The notes beneath the pieces were generated by a model. It did not search any database and was not told the origin of the DNA. It saw only the letters and a program-made list of their open reading frames with translations. Source: Puniceibacterium antarcticum (GTDB lineage Bacteria; Pseudomonadota; Alphaproteobacteria; Rhodobacterales; Rhodobacteraceae). From it: a stretch of 64,000 bases of DNA. Position numbers and translations under genes: made by a program. Each line of letters opens with the position of its first letter. The first letter of the stretch is position 1. The DNA is taken from contig NZ_AWWI01000100.1 of the NCBI RefSeq assembly GCF_002760615.1, forward strand, positions 124,001 through 188,000. Direction: 5' to 3'. This document shows, one piece after another, positions 54,600 to 63,522 of this stretch.

Positions 54600-55190
54600 T
54601 CAGGGATGAGGCGGGATAAGATCGCTGCCGTCCCCGATGGCAGCATCAATGCGGCGTATTGCGGTGTCGGTGATATCCACCTCGTCGGCGCTGACGATCA
54701 CGATGCGCCGCTCCACGATCAGGGCCGCGCCCGTCTCTTGCAGGATGGCGAAAATCTCGGACCGCGCGGCCTGAATGAAGACCCGGCGCGCGTCTTCGTT
54801 GAAACTGTCAAGGGTCTTGGCCTTATCGTCCTGCGCCGTCCGGAAGGACTGAACCTTTTCATCAAAGGCATCGGCCAGCGCACGAAACGCCGCAGGGTCC
54901 ATGCCCGGGCGCTTGTCGGTCAGCTTCTGCTCTTCGACCGTCAGTTCCGCCGTGATGCGTTCGTTCTCCGAAACCAGGTCAGTGCGCATGGCCTCAAGCT
55001 CCTGCTGGACCCGGCGCCCAAAGGCGCTTTCAGCATAAAGTCTGTCAGATTCCAGCGTCAGTATCGGGCTGCTCAACTCTCCAGTGACCAAAGGCGTGTT
55101 GAACACAGGCTCCTGCGCAAAAGTCGCCACTGGCAAAGCCAGCAGCGACAGGATCGTCACAAGACGCGCAAGGCCCCCCCAACCAGGCAT
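54600..55190 (-). CDS. OmpH/Skp-family periplasmic chaperone
   Basis: This 196-residue exported protein has a signal peptide (LARLVTILSLLALPVATFAQ). A long coiled-coil body follows, typical of Skp: SAFGRRVQQELEAMRTDLVSE, then ELTVEEQKLTDKRPGMDPAAF. Skp-type proteins hold unfolded outer-membrane proteins for the BAM complex. The C-terminal IVSADEVDITDTAIRRIDAAIG segment is the usual OmpH end. The ATG overlaps the bamA stop, which ties it to outer-membrane assembly. Confidence 0.93.
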   Translation of the reverse strand: MPGWGGLARLVTILSLLALPVATFAQEPVFNTPLVTGELSSPILTLESDRLYAESAFGRRVQQELEAMRTDLVSENERITAELTVEEQKLTDKRPGMDPAAFRALADAFDEKVQSFRTAQDDKAKTLDSFNEDARRVFIQAARSEIFAILQETGAALIVERRIVIVSADEVDITDTAIRRIDAAIGDGSDLIPPHP

Positions 55191-57535
55191 CAGAACCTGG
55201 ACGAGATGGTCAGTTCGAATTCCTGCGGCTTGTCATACTTTTCCTTCGCCAGCGCATGGCTGAAGTTGAACCGGAGCGGGCCAATGGCTGTGTCCCAGAA
55301 CAGCGACAGACCCACAACCTGACGGGCCGAAAAGTCATCGTAGATGACGTCGGCATTGACCTTGTCCAGATCCCAAAGCGATCCGATGTCATAGTAAACA
55401 CCGGCGGAAATGCCGTATTCATCCGGCAGACCCACCGGGAACTCCGCCTCAAAACGCGCGACGGCAAACAGGTTGCCGCCAAGCGCATCATCCACATCAG
55501 TCGTTGAATTGCGTTCACGCGGGCCGATGCCACCAGATTCGAACCCGCGCATGACCGAGGATCCCATAAAGAAACGGTCCGTCACGCGGCTGCCGCCATT
55601 TGCGTAGTTGATCGATCCGCCCTCAAGCGTGGCACGCAGGGTGACCTCTTCGCTCATCACCATCTTTTGCGCGACCGCGCGTACGTTTGTGCGCACAAAG
55701 CTGGTATCGCCGCCCAGCCCGCCAAAGTCCTGCCCAAATTCCAGCAGAATACCGGCGGTCGGATCAAGCCCGCTGCGACGGGTGTCATAACTCAGCGTAT
55801 AACCCACGGAACTGTCCCAGCGCGCGCCTTCAAGCGTTTCGGCCGTGACCAGCTCGCCAACATCAGAACTGGCGCTGGTGATATCGGAATACTTGGCGGT
55901 ATAGCGCAGCGCGAGCTTGCCACTCTCTGAAATCGGAAAGGTCAGCGAGGGTGAAAAACGGCCGATGGTGGTGTCGTAATCCGAGTTGTCGTTGTTGGTC
56001 TCGGTATAGGAAAGCCCAATACCGAACGCCAGATCGCGCCCCAGAACAGCCGGTTCGTTAAAACTGAAGGTATATGACTTGGACGACGAGGCCGTGTTGA
56101 AGCCCAGACTGATGCCTTGCCCGCGGCCCAGGAAGTTGCGCTCGCGGAATTCGATCGCCAGACCGAAACCGCTGGACGATGAATAGGAGCCGCCAAAGCT
56201 GATCGACCCTGTAGGCTGCTCTTCGACATTCACATCCACGATGACCTGTTGCGGCGTTGATCCTTCGCGCGCATTGACATCGGATGTGGTAAAGAACCCC
56301 AGCGCGCGGATACGCTCGGCGCTTTCGCGGATCTCGCGCGGGTTGAACGGGTCCCCTTCCACAACCTTGAACTGGCGGCGGATGACGTTGTCCCGCGTCG
56401 TTGTGTTGCCTTCGATATCGATGCGTTCGACAAAGATGCGCGGCGCACGGGTCAGCTGGAATTCGATGTTCAGCGACAGATCGCGTTCGTTGCGGGTGAC
56501 GCGCGGATCGACGCGGACAAAGTTCAGCCCCTCTCGGATCGCCAGACGTTCCAGCCGGGCAATCTCGTTATCGACCTGCGCCGGGGAATAGACCTTGCCG
56601 GTTTTGAGGCTGATCTCATTCTGGAACGCATCCACATCCACATCGGGCAGATCGGACGACACTGTGACCTGACCGAATTTGAACTGCTGACCTTCCTGGA
56701 CGTTGAATGTCACGAAATAGCCGTCGCGTTCCTGGCTCAACTCGGAATTCACCCCTGTGATGCGGAAATCGACATAGCCGCGCGAGGAATAGAAATCCTT
56801 CAGCACCTGCTGGTCGAACTGCACCCGGTCCTGGACAAAGGTATCGGAGGAGATGATCGCCCGGAAGATGCCCGCCTGTTTGGTGTTCAGCACGCGGCGC
56901 AGGCGCCGGTCGGAATACTTTTCATTGCCGACAAAGCCGATGCGCTCCACCTCGGTCACGCCGCCTTCGAACACCTCGAACACCAGATCGACGCGGTTGT
57001 CTGACCGGCGAATGACCTTGGGTTGCACCCGCGCGGCCAGACGGCCCTGCTGCACATAGCCTTCGGTGATCAGCTTGGCATCCGCCTCGGCGATGCGCGG
57101 GTTGAACACGCGGCGCGACTGCGACTGCACGATCTGGCTCAGTGCATCGTCATTGATCCGGTTGTTGCCTTCAAACGCGATCGAATTGATCGTCGGGAAT
57201 TCAACCACACGGATCACCAGCTGGTTGCCCTGCGGCACGATATCGACCGTCTCGAACAGACCCGATGCAAGGATGCGCTGATAGGCATCGTTCAGCTCTG
57301 CGGCGGACACACTCTGACCCCGGGCGATTCCAGCATAGCTCAGGATGGTGCCCTGCTCGATGCGCTGGTTGCCTTCGACCTGCACGTTACTAAAACTGTA
57401 GGACTGCGCCCTCGCGGTGTCTGGCAAAGCCGTGAACCCTACTGCCAAGGCAACAGAGAGTGCACCGGCCATCTGCCGTGTGCGGGCCTTGCTGTTGCGC
57501 TTGCGCCGCTCGAACGCTGCCGGTTTATCGGTCAT
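55190..57535 (-). CDS. bamA: Outer-membrane protein assembly factor BamA
   Basis: BamA inserts beta-barrel proteins into the outer membrane. The 781-residue chain has a signal peptide after a basic N-terminus (GALSVALAVGFTALPDTARAQ). Five POTRA domains span about residues 45-440, from SFSNVQVEGNQRIEQGTILS to VERIDIEGNTTTRDNVIRRQ. A 16-strand barrel follows, with the VRGF-equivalent loop MRGFESGGIGPRE and a final aromatic strand ending ISSRF. The start at 57535 (MTDKPAAFE) is preferred; MFEWNG at 57556 is a close alternative. Confidence 0.96.
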   Translation of the reverse strand: MTDKPAAFERRKRNSKARTRQMAGALSVALAVGFTALPDTARAQSYSFSNVQVEGNQRIEQGTILSYAGIARGQSVSAAELNDAYQRILASGLFETVDIVPQGNQLVIRVVEFPTINSIAFEGNNRINDDALSQIVQSQSRRVFNPRIAEADAKLITEGYVQQGRLAARVQPKVIRRSDNRVDLVFEVFEGGVTEVERIGFVGNEKYSDRRLRRVLNTKQAGIFRAIISSDTFVQDRVQFDQQVLKDFYSSRGYVDFRITGVNSELSQERDGYFVTFNVQEGQQFKFGQVTVSSDLPDVDVDAFQNEISLKTGKVYSPAQVDNEIARLERLAIREGLNFVRVDPRVTRNERDLSLNIEFQLTRAPRIFVERIDIEGNTTTRDNVIRRQFKVVEGDPFNPREIRESAERIRALGFFTTSDVNAREGSTPQQVIVDVNVEEQPTGSISFGGSYSSSSGFGLAIEFRERNFLGRGQGISLGFNTASSSKSYTFSFNEPAVLGRDLAFGIGLSYTETNNDNSDYDTTIGRFSPSLTFPISESGKLALRYTAKYSDITSASSDVGELVTAETLEGARWDSSVGYTLSYDTRRSGLDPTAGILLEFGQDFGGLGGDTSFVRTNVRAVAQKMVMSEEVTLRATLEGGSINYANGGSRVTDRFFMGSSVMRGFESGGIGPRERNSTTDVDDALGGNLFAVARFEAEFPVGLPDEYGISAGVYYDIGSLWDLDKVNADVIYDDFSARQVVGLSLFWDTAIGPLRFNFSHALAKEKYDKPQEFELTISSRF

Positions 57536-57771
57536 TCTGCCATTCCATTCAAACATCCCACTCGCGACGTGAGTATCGGCATTGGCGAAAGTTGTCAAAA
57601 GCCTCTGACAGGGAATTCGCGCCTTTGTGCCGTCGTTTTCGACGCTGCGTGCCGTTGAAAGTCGCCCGCGCCGAAAACCTGCTCGAAAAGGGCTGCATTG
57701 CCCCATGAAAAACGCCGCGGCCGTGGATACGGGCGCGGCGCGATGTCCTTGCGTCACTCAATGCTCAGGGC

Positions 57772-59115
57772 TCAGGGGCAGAAGATATCGTTCGACAGCG
57801 AAAACACCATCAGGCCCAGCACCAGTGTCAGACCGATCGACATCAGAACCTTCAGCGCAAGGTCGCTGGGCGGACGTCCCGACACAGCCTCGAATGCGAA
57901 AAAGCACAGATGCCCGCCGTCCAGCACCGGCACAGGAAACAGGTTCAGCAGGCCCACCGCCGTGCTGAGCACCGCAATGAACCAGATAAAGCTGGCCGTA
58001 CCGGCACTCGCCATCGCGCCCGAGGTTTCGGCAATGCCGATGGGCCCCGACAGGTTGCAGGTGCTGATCGCGCCCGTCACCATATGCCACAGTCCGGAAA
58101 GCGACCCTTCGATGATCGTCCCGGTCTGCCCGACCGCCGCCGTCAGTGCATCCCACGGCCCCGGCGTCACGGTTGCCGGCTCAAAAAAGATCCCACCGGC
58201 GATGCCGATGCGGTACACCTTGCGGAAACTGTTGTCCGCCTGCGGCTCATCCGTCGACCGGGGCGTCAAGGTCATGGCAAGAACCTCCCCATCGCGCCAG
58301 ACCTTCAGATCCAGCGGCGCCCCTTCCGAGGTTTCAACCTCTTGACGCAGCTGGTCAAAGGCAAAGATCGGTGTGCCATTGATGCTTTGAATGACATCCC
58401 CCGCCCGCATGCCGATGTCGCTCGCGGCAGAGCGCGGCACAACCTGACCGGCCAGCGGCGGATAGACATAAGGGCCGGTCACATCCCGTTCAGATCCGTC
58501 GCGCAGCACAGTATAGGTCAGCTGCTCCTGCACCGGCAGATTGTCCAGAAAGCTGCTGAACGCCACCGGATCGTCAAAGGCGGGCGGCACATTTCCTTCA
58601 ATGGCGGCAATCTCATCGCCGATCTGCAGCTCCTGCACCGCCGGCAGCGGGCGCAATTCACCCACCGTCAGCGGTTCAGACACCACCCCGCGCAGCAGGA
58701 AAATGCCGGTAAAGACCACAATAGACAGCATAAAATTGAACATCGGACCCGCCGCAACCGTCGCCGTGCGCGCCCAGAGCGGGGCCCCGTTCATCGTGCT
58801 GCGCCGCTCTTCCTTGGAAAGCGCCGACATTTTGGCCTGATCTGTGCCGCCAGACGGATTGCTGTCGCCCTTGAATTTCACATAGCCGCCAAAGGGCAGC
58901 AGCGCGAACTGCCATTGGGTGCCGCGCTTGTCCACGCGCGAAAACAGCACCGGCCCAAAACCCAGCGAGAAGACTTCGGCATGAATGCCCGACCAGCGCC
59001 CGACGATGTAATGGCCGTATTCATGAATCGCCACGATCACCGAAAGGGCAACGACAAAAGCCAGCAGCGTCCACAGAACGCCCCCGAACTGCGGGATCAA
59101 TGTGGTCATGTCCAA
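57772..59115 (-). CDS. rseP: RIP metalloprotease RseP
   Basis: This 447-residue site-2 intramembrane protease by family cleaves anti-sigma factors in envelope stress. The zinc motif HEYGHYIVGRW is in TM1 at about residue 32. VKFKGDSNPS and the central PDZ region (LQIGDEIAAIEGNVPP, MRAGDVIQSINGTPI) follow; two PDZ modules are likely. The C-terminal NLFPVPVLDGGH completes the metal site. It sits between dxr and bamA, the usual envelope order. Confidence 0.96.
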   Translation of the reverse strand: MDMTTLIPQFGGVLWTLLAFVVALSVIVAIHEYGHYIVGRWSGIHAEVFSLGFGPVLFSRVDKRGTQWQFALLPFGGYVKFKGDSNPSGGTDQAKMSALSKEERRSTMNGAPLWARTATVAAGPMFNFMLSIVVFTGIFLLRGVVSEPLTVGELRPLPAVQELQIGDEIAAIEGNVPPAFDDPVAFSSFLDNLPVQEQLTYTVLRDGSERDVTGPYVYPPLAGQVVPRSAASDIGMRAGDVIQSINGTPIFAFDQLRQEVETSEGAPLDLKVWRDGEVLAMTLTPRSTDEPQADNSFRKVYRIGIAGGIFFEPATVTPGPWDALTAAVGQTGTIIEGSLSGLWHMVTGAISTCNLSGPIGIAETSGAMASAGTASFIWFIAVLSTAVGLLNLFPVPVLDGGHLCFFAFEAVSGRPPSDLALKVLMSIGLTLVLGLMVFSLSNDIFCP

Positions 59116-59126
59116 AGCGTCTGCCC

Positions 59127-60293
59127 TTATCCGTTTGTTATGTAGTCGTCAGCGGTTTCTCTAGCGAGATGGTCCGCATGCCTTACGTTATCAAGGGAAA
59201 TCGCTGCATCTAAGTTACCGGGATGGGCCGAAAGCCTGCTCAGCACCTCTTCGACCACCTGCGCCATCTGCAAAAACCCGATGCGCCTGTCGATGAAGGC
59301 GTCCATCGCCACCTCCTTGGCCGCGTTGAACACGGCACCACAAAGTCCCCCCGCCTGCATCACCTCACGCGCCAGCCGCAGCGCGGGCCAGCGCAACTCG
59401 TCCGGGGCGCGAAAGGTAAGCGCACCGATCTTTACCAGATCCAGCCGTTCCACCGGCAGATCGCGCCGTTCGGGATGATGCAGCGCATAACCGATGGCAT
59501 GGCGCATGTCGCTGGGCCCAACATGGGCCATCAGCGCGCCGTCGCGAAACCCGACCAGCGCATGGATCAGCGATTCCGGATGCACCACAGCTTCGATCTT
59601 GGCCGGGTCGATCTGGAAAAACTCACGGGTTTCAATCAGTTCAAGAGCCTTATTGAACATCGACGCCGAATCTATGGTGATGCGCTGGCCCATATCCCAG
59701 TTGGGATGGGTCGCCGCCTGTTCCGGCGTTGCCTGCGCCAGCTGCTCCATCGGCCAGTCGCGGAACGCACCGCCGCTCGCAGTCAGGATGATGCGCTCCA
59801 CATCCTCCATCCGCTCGCCCACAAGCGCCTGAAACACTGCGGAATGTTCGGAATCCACCGGCAGGATCGTGCCGCCATGGGCCTTGGCCGTGGCCATCAT
59901 CAGCGGCCCAGCACAGACCATGCTTTCCTTGTTGGCCAGTGCAAGCGTCGCGCCCTGCTGTAACGCCATCAACCCCGGCGCCAGCCCCGCCGCGCCGACA
60001 ATCGCCGACATCACCCAATCCGCAGGCCGCGCCGCCGCCTCGATCAGTGCCGCCTCACCTGCGGCAACCTCGATCCCGGATCCAGCAAGGGCCACGCGCA
60101 GATCGTCCAAGCAGTCCGCATAGGCGGTCACCGCCACCTCGGCCCTCAAATTCCGTGCATCTTCTGACAGTTGCGCGACGTTCCTGCCGCCGCTCAGCGC
60201 AACTACATGGTAGTCCTCCGGCGCGCGGGCAATCAGATCAATCGTGTTCTGTCCAATGGACCCGGTCGCGCCAAAGATGGAAACCCGTTTCAT
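59127..60293 (-). CDS. dxr: 1-deoxy-D-xylulose 5-phosphate reductoisomerase
   Basis: This 388-residue NADPH-dependent enzyme makes 2-C-methylerythritol 4-phosphate for isoprenoid synthesis. The cofactor loop is FGATGSIGQNTIDLI at the N-terminus. The active site shows LPVDSEHSAVFQALVG and TASGGAFRD, and the metal ligands lie in ATHPNWDMGQRITIDSASMFNK. The ATG overlaps the cdsA stop. The product feeds UppS, whose gene lies two genes upstream. Confidence 0.97.
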   Translation of the reverse strand: MKRVSIFGATGSIGQNTIDLIARAPEDYHVVALSGGRNVAQLSEDARNLRAEVAVTAYADCLDDLRVALAGSGIEVAAGEAALIEAAARPADWVMSAIVGAAGLAPGLMALQQGATLALANKESMVCAGPLMMATAKAHGGTILPVDSEHSAVFQALVGERMEDVERIILTASGGAFRDWPMEQLAQATPEQAATHPNWDMGQRITIDSASMFNKALELIETREFFQIDPAKIEAVVHPESLIHALVGFRDGALMAHVGPSDMRHAIGYALHHPERRDLPVERLDLVKIGALTFRAPDELRWPALRLAREVMQAGGLCGAVFNAAKEVAMDAFIDRRIGFLQMAQVVEEVLSRLSAHPGNLDAAISLDNVRHADHLARETADDYITNG

Positions 60294-61078
60294 GGTGTTC
60301 CCGTCGGCAACCCGACCATCTGGCCCACGATCACGATGAACAGCGCAGCACCCAGCATCCCGTCAAAGCGATCCAGCAATCCGCCATGCCCGGGGATAAG
60401 GTTTGAACTGTCCTTTACCCCGGTGCGCCGCTTGATTGCGCTTTCGGCGATGTCCCCGATCTGGCTCGCCATAGCGACCGCTATGCTGATGCCCATCAAC
60501 CCCGGCCCTGCCGGGGTCAGCGTGGCAAACGCCAGGCCGACCAGCGCCGCACCAACCCAGCCCGCCGCCGTGCCCGACCAAGTCTTTTTCGGGCTGACGC
60601 GCGGCCAGAACTTTGGCCCGCCGATCAGCCGACCGGCAAAATATCCCGCGACGTCCGTCACCACAACAACAATGACCAGCCAGGCCATCCAGGTCAGGCC
60701 GAAATCATCGCGCAGCCCCATGAGGCCATAGCCCGCCAGCATGATCGCTGCCGTAAACACCGCATAGGTGACGCCGCCCCGCTCCATCCGGCCCAGACCC
60801 ACCATCGACGGCACCATGATCAGCGGCAACGCAAAGGCCACAGGCACCTCGATCGCCAGCGCCAGCGCTGATCCTGCGACAACCGCCAGCACGAGCGAGG
60901 ATTTGCTACGCTTGGAATCCAGCATGCAGACCAGTTCCCAAACCATGACAGCGCAGATCAGAACCGTCAGCGCATGAAACCACACCCCACCCAGCCAGAT
61001 CGTAAGAAGGCCAATGGCCACCATCGTCACGGCCGAAATAAGCCGCGGCATCAGATCGTCCCAGCGTGAACTGCTCAT
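60290..61078 (-). CDS. cdsA: Phosphatidate cytidylyltransferase
   Basis: CdsA converts phosphatidate and CTP to CDP-diacylglycerol for all phospholipids. The 262-residue protein has about seven membrane helices. The family signature is seen as VSPKKTWSGTAAGWVGAAL, with DVAGYFAGRLIGGPKFWPR before it. A C-terminal KDSSNLIPGHGGLLDRFDGMLGA completes the catalytic Asp region. Overlaps of 4 bp link it to both uppS and dxr. Confidence 0.96.
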   Translation of the reverse strand: MSSSRWDDLMPRLISAVTMVAIGLLTIWLGGVWFHALTVLICAVMVWELVCMLDSKRSKSSLVLAVVAGSALALAIEVPVAFALPLIMVPSMVGLGRMERGGVTYAVFTAAIMLAGYGLMGLRDDFGLTWMAWLVIVVVVTDVAGYFAGRLIGGPKFWPRVSPKKTWSGTAAGWVGAALVGLAFATLTPAGPGLMGISIAVAMASQIGDIAESAIKRRTGVKDSSNLIPGHGGLLDRFDGMLGAALFIVIVGQMVGLPTGTP

Positions 61079-61800
61079 GCCTTCACCGCGCCGTAACGTC
61101 GATCTCGCGCGCCATAAGCCTTGGTCAGCATACCAAATTCCTCGGCGCTGAAATCAGGCCAAAGCGTATCGACGAATTCATATTCCGCATAGGCCGACTG
61201 CCACAAAAGAAAGTTGGAAATACGCGCCTCTCCGCTGGTGCGGATAACCAGATCAGGGTCGGGTAAAACATAGGTATCCAGATACTTTGGCAAGGTTTCT
61301 TCATTCACGCTGTCAGGACACAGCTTGCCCGCCGCCACATCCTGCGCCAGCCGCCGCGTGGCACGCGCCACCTCGTCCCGGCCGCCGTAATTCAGCGCGA
61401 TGGTCAGGTTCACCCCGGTGCAATGTTCGGTATAGGTTTCCATCTCGTCCATCAGGCGGATCAGCTTTGCATCCAGCCGCACCCGGTCCCCAATGAACCG
61501 CACACGCACATTTTCCTCGCACAGTGCGCGGGTTTCCTTGGCGATATAGCGGCGAAACAGGCTCATCAGACCGGCAACCTCGGTCTGGGTCCGCTTCCAG
61601 TTTTCGGTCGAAAAGGCAAAGATCGTCAGATAGCGCACCCCTAGATCGGGGCAGGCCTCGACCAGTTCGCGGATGCGCTTGGCCCCAGCGTGATGCCCGA
61701 ACAGCCGCGGTCGCCCACGCTGACGCGCCCAGCGACCGTTTCCATCCATGATGACGGCGACGTGACGGGGGCCATTGCCCTCGCGGATCGGTTTGGCCAT
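61075..61800 (-). CDS. uppS: Isoprenyl transferase (undecaprenyl diphosphate synthase)
   Basis: This 241-residue cis-prenyltransferase makes the C55 lipid carrier for peptidoglycan and LPS. The motif VAVIMDGNGRWARQRG holds the catalytic Asp. FAFSTENWKRTQTEV and DLVIRTSGEARISNFLLWQ are also diagnostic, and the last has the pyrophosphate-binding Arg and Ser. The start at 61800 (MAKPIREG) follows a GGGGGG-rich ribosome site; a longer frame to 61863 would overlap frr. Confidence 0.97.
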   Translation of the reverse strand: MAKPIREGNGPRHVAVIMDGNGRWARQRGRPRLFGHHAGAKRIRELVEACPDLGVRYLTIFAFSTENWKRTQTEVAGLMSLFRRYIAKETRALCEENVRVRFIGDRVRLDAKLIRLMDEMETYTEHCTGVNLTIALNYGGRDEVARATRRLAQDVAAGKLCPDSVNEETLPKYLDTYVLPDPDLVIRTSGEARISNFLLWQSAYAEYEFVDTLWPDFSAEEFGMLTKAYGARDRRYGAVKA

Positions 61801-61828
61801 CACGGCCCCCCTTTCGGTCAGAACCGAT

Positions 61829-62395
61829 TCAGACCTGCATGATCTCGGCTTGCTTGCTCTCAAGCAGTTCGTCCACTTTGGCGGTATAGCTGTCGGTCAG
61901 TTCCTGCACGGCGGATTCCCAGAATTTCTGATCATCCTCGGACAGTGAATTGTCGACCTTGGCCTTCTTTATCTGATCCATACCATCGCGGCGCAGGTTG
62001 CGCACGGAAACCCTCGCACTTTCCGCATATTGCGCGGCAACTTTGGTCAGCTCGCGGCGGCGTTCCTCGTTCAGCTCGGGGATCGGGAGCATGATGATCG
62101 TGCCGTTCAGCTGCGGGTTGATGCCCAGACCGCTGTTGCGGATCGCTTTTTCGACCTTGCCGACCATCGCCTTGTCCCAGACGTTGATCGTGACCATCCG
62201 GCTTTCTGGCACGTTGACCGTGCCGACCTGATTGATCGGGGTCATCGACCCATAAGCATCAACCATGATGGGATCCAGCATCGAAGATGCGGCCCGTCCT
62301 GTCCGCAGAGATGCGAATTCGGTGCGCAGGTTCGCCATCGCGCCATCCATCCGGCGTTTCAGGTCATCGGTATCAAGTTCAAAGTCATCGGCCAT
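61829..62395 (-). CDS. frr: Ribosome recycling factor
   Basis: This 188-residue tRNA-mimicking factor splits post-termination ribosomes with [26 protein letters not shown] opens domain I, and the conserved [18 protein letters not shown] and [13 protein letters not shown] follow. The start at 62395 (MADDFELD) is chosen for family length. A GTG four codons upstream (62407) is possible. It is normally next to pyrH, but here two genes lie between. Confidence 0.96.
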   Translation of the reverse strand: MADDFELDTDDLKRRMDGAMANLRTEFASLRTGRAASSMLDPIMVDAYGSMTPINQVGTVNVPESRMVTINVWDKAMVGKVEKAIRNSGLGINPQLNGTIIMLPIPELNEERRRELTKVAAQYAESARVSVRNLRRDGMDQIKKAKVDNSLSEDDQKFWESAVQELTDSYTAKVDELLESKQAEIMQV

Positions 62396-62493
62396 CTGCT
62401 CTGTCACTCTCTGGCAATTTCGTTTTCAGGGGGTTTAGAGCACCCAAAAGCGCAAGTACAGTCCGAGGGTGCATTTCCATCAAACCCGGCTGC

Positions 62494-63102
62494 TCAGTCC
62501 ATGTCGTCAAGATGCCTGCGACGCATCCGTTGAAGCACGACCGCACCCAACACCAGCGTGATCGCGGCCGAGGTCACCAACCCCGCCCAGTCACTCACAA
62601 TTTCCACCAGCTCGCCCAGGTTCGCGCCAAAAACATACCCAAGTACGACATAGATCGTGACCCAGACCGCCTCGCCCGCAGCATCACAGGCGGTAAACCG
62701 GGTCCGGGACATTCCGACCGCGCCCGCCGTCAGATTCATCCACGGCCCCAGAATCGCCACCATCCAGGTTGAAAAGAACACACCAACCCCGCCCCACCGC
62801 GCCAGCCCCTTACGCGCCCGCTCCAGCAGCTTCGCGCGTTTCGGGTTCTGCCTCAGCCGCGCCAGCACCGCAGGCCCGCCACTGCGCCCGATCTGGAATC
62901 CCAGCTGATCCCCAGAGATCGCCCCGCAAAGCGCCGCCAGCACCACCTGCCACAGCACAAGATCACCCGAGGCCGCAAAGGCGCCCCCGGACAACATGAC
63001 CGCAAAGGTGGGGATCGGAATGGCAAGACAGGACAGGAATGTCGCCACAAAAATCACAGGAAGTCCGTAGCCCGACACATAGCCAAGGAACATCTCAGTC
63101 AT
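62494..63102 (-). CDS. DedA-family membrane protein
   Basis: This 202-residue inner-membrane protein of the DedA/SNARE-associated family is implicated in lipid-carrier flipping and membrane energetics. VATFLSCLAIPIPTFAVMLSGG, GAISGDQLGFQIGRSGG and the conserved FFSTWMVAILGPWMNLTAGAVGM (F/Y-x12-GR-type region with a Gly-Pro core) define it. The C-terminus is basic (RMRRRHLDD). It overlaps the 126-residue gene by 8 bp. Together they split the usual pyrH-frr pair. Given uppS downstream, a lipid-carrier role is plausible. Confidence 0.9.
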   Translation of the reverse strand: MTEMFLGYVSGYGLPVIFVATFLSCLAIPIPTFAVMLSGGAFAASGDLVLWQVVLAALCGAISGDQLGFQIGRSGGPAVLARLRQNPKRAKLLERARKGLARWGGVGVFFSTWMVAILGPWMNLTAGAVGMSRTRFTACDAAGEAVWVTIYVVLGYVFGANLGELVEIVSDWAGLVTSAAITLVLGAVVLQRMRRRHLDDMD

Positions 63103-63475
63103 TTGGCAGGATCCCCGCCTCAGGCTTGATCCCGGTGTCCGCTTGGGCCCGGGCGTCTCGGATCGCCGCCTTCAGCCCGGTGATCATCTCGTCCAGATCA
63201 CGCCCTTGCCGCTCGGCCATCGTGGCCAAGCTGACCGCCCGTTCCCCGCCCTGCGGCATGGGGCCAAGAGCGTCGATGACGACCTCCCTTGTCACATCCC
63301 AGTGCTTTGCGACAAAGCGCGGGGTCATCCAGCCCTCGATCGGGCGGTTGGGCAGCCCCGCATCGGACCAGAGCAGCATCGACAGGGTCAGGCGCACCAG
63401 AAACACCGCAGTCACGCTCAGCGCCACACCAAAGGCCAGGGTCAGAACGGCGTGTCGTTTCATGAACTGCTTCAT
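63095..63475 (-). CDS. Hypothetical single-pass membrane protein (126 aa)
   Basis: I do not recognise the family. The N-terminus has one hydrophobic helix (VLTLAFGVALSVTAVFLVRLTLSMLLW) after basic residues, so it is anchored with the body outside the cytoplasm. The rest (IEGWMTPRFVAKHWDVTREVVIDAL, ERQGRDLDEMITGLKAAI) is helical and soluble-looking. It overlaps dedA and follows pyrH by 47 bp. It may be a DedA partner, which is inference from the overlap. Confidence 0.75.
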   Translation of the reverse strand: MKQFMKRHAVLTLAFGVALSVTAVFLVRLTLSMLLWSDAGLPNRPIEGWMTPRFVAKHWDVTREVVIDALGPMPQGGERAVSLATMAERQGRDLDEMITGLKAAIRDARAQADTGIKPEAGILPND

Positions 63476-63522
63476 CGCCGCCCTCTACCTGCCAGCCTCG
63501 CCCTTTTATCGGGGCGTGGTAT

